A stretch of DNA of 5,798 bases, taken from the NCBI GenBank assembly GCA_020442225.1, contig JAGRKR010000098.1, forward strand, positions 1 to 5,798, written 5' to 3'. Positions 4,161 through 5,798 of the stretch are shown here, in pieces (within the stretch, counting starts at the first letter, position 1; the number at the start of each line of letters is the position of its first letter). The DNA is from Hyphomicrobiaceae bacterium. GTDB lineage: Bacteria; Pseudomonadota; Alphaproteobacteria; Rhizobiales; Hyphomicrobiaceae. The notes beneath the pieces are model-generated. The model ran no database searches and was not told where the DNA came from. It saw only the letters and a list, made by a program, of their open reading frames with translations. The position numbers were made by a program, and so were the translations under genes.

Positions 4161-5798
4161 TCAAACGCTCGCGTCGAGGTCCGCGAGCTCGTCGATCATG
4201 CTCTCGACGAGCGACAGCCCCTTGAGCCAGAAGGCCGGCTGCGAGGCATCCAGATCGAAGGGTGCCAGCAGCTCCGAATGATGCTTGCTGCCGCCGGCCT
4301 GCAGCATCGCCACGTACTTGGCGACGAAATCCGGATGCGCCTCTTCGTAGCGGGCGTAGAGCGAGTTCACGAGGCAGTCGCCGAAAGCGTAGGCATAGAC
4401 GTAGAACGGCGAATGGATGAAATGCGGGATGTAGGTCCAGAAGACCTCGTAGCCTTCCTTGAGCTCGACGGCCGGCCCGAGGCTCTCGCGCTGGACGTCG
4501 AGCCAGATCTCGCACAGACGCTCGGAGGTCAGCTCACCCTGGCGGCGCTCGGTGTGCACGCGCCGCTCGAACGTGAAGAAGGCGATCTGGCGCACCACCG
4601 TGTTGATCATGTCCTCGACCTTCGAAGCCATCAGCGCCCGCCGCTCGCGCGGCTCCTTGGTGCTGGCGAGCAGGCGGCGGAAGGTCAGCATCTCGCCGAA
4701 GACGGAGGCCGTCTCGGCCAGCGTCAACGGGGTCGGGGCCATGAGCGGCCCCTGGGCGTTGGCCAGCACCTGATGCACGCCGTGCCCCAGCTCGTGCGCC
4801 AAGGTCATGACGTCCCGCGACTTGCCCTGGTAGTTCATGAGAATGTAGGGGTGCGCCGAGGGGACGGTCGGATGCGAGAACGCACCCGGCGCCTTGCCAT
4901 CGCGGACGGGGGCATCGATCCAGCCGCCGTCGAAGAACCGCCTGGCGATATCGGCGATCTCCGGCGCGAAGTCGCGGTAGGCATCGAGCACGAGGCCCTG
5001 GGCTTGATCCCAGCGATAGATCCGCTCGGGCTTGTCGGGGAGCGGGGCGTTGCGGTCCCAGTGCGCGAGACGCTCCATGCCGAGCCATCGCGCCTTCATC
5101 GCGTAGTAGCGGTGCGAGATCACCGGGTATTTCTGCCTAACGGCCTCCACGAGGGCATCGACCACGGGCCGCTCGACACGATTGGCGAGATGGCGACTGT
5201 CCGCCACGTCCGCGAAGCCGCGCCAGCGATCGGAGATCTCCTTGTCCTTCGCCAGCGTGTTGGTGATCAGCGTGAACAGGCGCAGGTTCTGCTTGAAGAC
5301 CTTCGCCAACCCGTCGGCCGCGCTCTGGCGACGTGCGCCGACAGGGTCCGACAGGAGATTGAGCGCCGGCTCGAGCGCCAGCTCTTCGTCGCCGACCTTG
5401 AAGCGCAGCGCCGTCATGGTCTCGTTGTAGAGACGGGTCCAGGAGGAACGCGCCGTGATGGACTTCTCGAGGAAGATCTTCTCGAGCTGCTCGTCGAGCT
5501 GGTGCGGCTTCTCCTTGCGAAGATCCACCAGCCAGGGCCGGTAGTGCGCGAGTTCCGGAACGGCGAACGCCGCCTCCAGCGCCGCATCGTCGATGGCATT
5601 GAGCTCGAGCTCGAAGAAGAGCAGGTCGGAGCCGATGCCCGTCAAGCGCTCCTGGATGTCGCCGTAGAGCTTGGCACGCTCGGGATCGGTGGTGTTGGCG
5701 GCATAGAGCAGCCCGGCATACGAGGCGAGCCGGCCCATGAGGTCGCTGAGGCTCTCGTAAGCGCGTACCGCATCGGCCAGCGCCCGTCCGTCGGCGGC
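4161..5798 (-). CDS. pepF: M3-family zinc oligoendopeptidase F, 5'-truncated by window edge
   Basis: This is a cytosolic zinc metallopeptidase that cleaves short peptides. The frame is open from the right edge of the window to the TGA at 4163-4161, giving 545 visible residues. An in-frame Met at 5738 is unlikely to be the start, because family-like sequence (RAYESLSDLMGRLASYAGLL) continues upstream to the edge. Numbered from that Met, the catalytic motif is LAHELGHGVHQ with zinc ligands H315 and H319 and catalytic E316; E342 in LAETASVFGEM is the expected third zinc ligand. The segment ahead of the motif, HPYILMNYQG then DVMTLAHELG, and the downstream FWTYIPHFIHSPFYVYAYAF region are typical of the PepF/M3B group. 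Full-length members are about 600 residues, so some 50-70 N-terminal residues probably lie outside. No frameshift or missing active-site residue is seen. It faces the kinase gene tail-to-tail across 20 bp, with no clear shared terminator. A functional link to the stress module is not indicated. Confidence 0.94.
   Translation of the reverse strand, partial: AADGRALADAVRAYESLSDLMGRLASYAGLLYAANTTDPERAKLYGDIQERLTGIGSDLLFFELELNAIDDAALEAAFAVPELAHYRPWLVDLRKEKPHQLDEQLEKIFLEKSITARSSWTRLYNETMTALRFKVGDEELALEPALNLLSDPVGARRQSAADGLAKVFKQNLRLFTLITNTLAKDKEISDRWRGFADVADSRHLANRVERPVVDALVEAVRQKYPVISHRYYAMKARWLGMERLAHWDRNAPLPDKPERIYRWDQAQGLVLDAYRDFAPEIADIARRFFDGGWIDAPVRDGKAPGAFSHPTVPSAHPYILMNYQGKSRDVMTLAHELGHGVHQVLANAQGPLMAPTPLTLAETASVFGEMLTFRRLLASTKEPRERRALMASKVEDMINTVVRQIAFFTFERRVHTERRQGELTSERLCEIWLDVQRESLGPAVELKEGYEVFWTYIPHFIHSPFYVYAYAFGDCLVNSLYARYEEAHPDFVAKYVAMLQAGGSKHHSELLAPFDLDASQPAFWLKGLSLVESMIDELADLDASV

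Noticed and set aside
4459..5430. Plus-strand frames opposite the peptidase gene (104 and 82 codons)
   Set aside because: Antisense shadows of the clearly conserved M3 peptidase; no start context or domain support.

Overview
This window looks like a chromosomal segment of a high-GC alphaproteobacterium, probably of the Hyphomicrobiales (rhizobial/methylobacterial relatives). The strongest clue is a PhyR-type response regulator next to an ECF sigma factor and an HWE histidine kinase. That is the signature of the alphaproteobacterial general stress response (GSR). Taxonomy below class level is an inference.

Layout from left to right. (1) Positions 1-618, plus strand: the C-terminal part of selenide, water dikinase (SelD), cut by the window edge. 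(2) 619-962: a gene-free stretch between convergent genes, with an unusually AT-rich core (about 680-850) that carries an inverted repeat and a short palindrome. (3) 963-1592, minus strand: an EcfG-like ECF sigma factor. (4) 1593-1792: an AT-rich divergent intergenic region with candidate promoter elements and a long imperfect hairpin. (5) 1793-2650, plus: PhyR, the sigma-like/receiver anti-anti-sigma factor. (6) 2650-4140, plus: a soluble two-PAS HWE-family histidine kinase whose start codon overlaps the phyR stop (TGATG). (7) 4161-5798, minus: an M3-family oligoendopeptidase F, convergent with the kinase and truncated at its N-terminus by the window edge.

The central block reads as a partner-switching stress module. 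In characterised GSR systems an HWE/HisKA_2 kinase controls phosphorylation of PhyR. PhyR~P then binds the small anti-sigma factor NepR through its sigma-like domain, which frees EcfG to transcribe stress genes. The usual players are here except NepR. I looked in all minus-strand frames between the sigma gene and phyR, where nepR commonly lies, and found only a 28-codon ORF with no NepR resemblance. NepR is therefore presumably encoded elsewhere, or this is an accessory copy of the module.

selD and pepF are flanking housekeeping genes with no evident functional link to the stress module. I see no mobile element, CRISPR array, tRNA or rRNA. The window is mostly a recognisable system in a slightly unusual arrangement; the least explained material lies in the two AT-rich intergenic regions.
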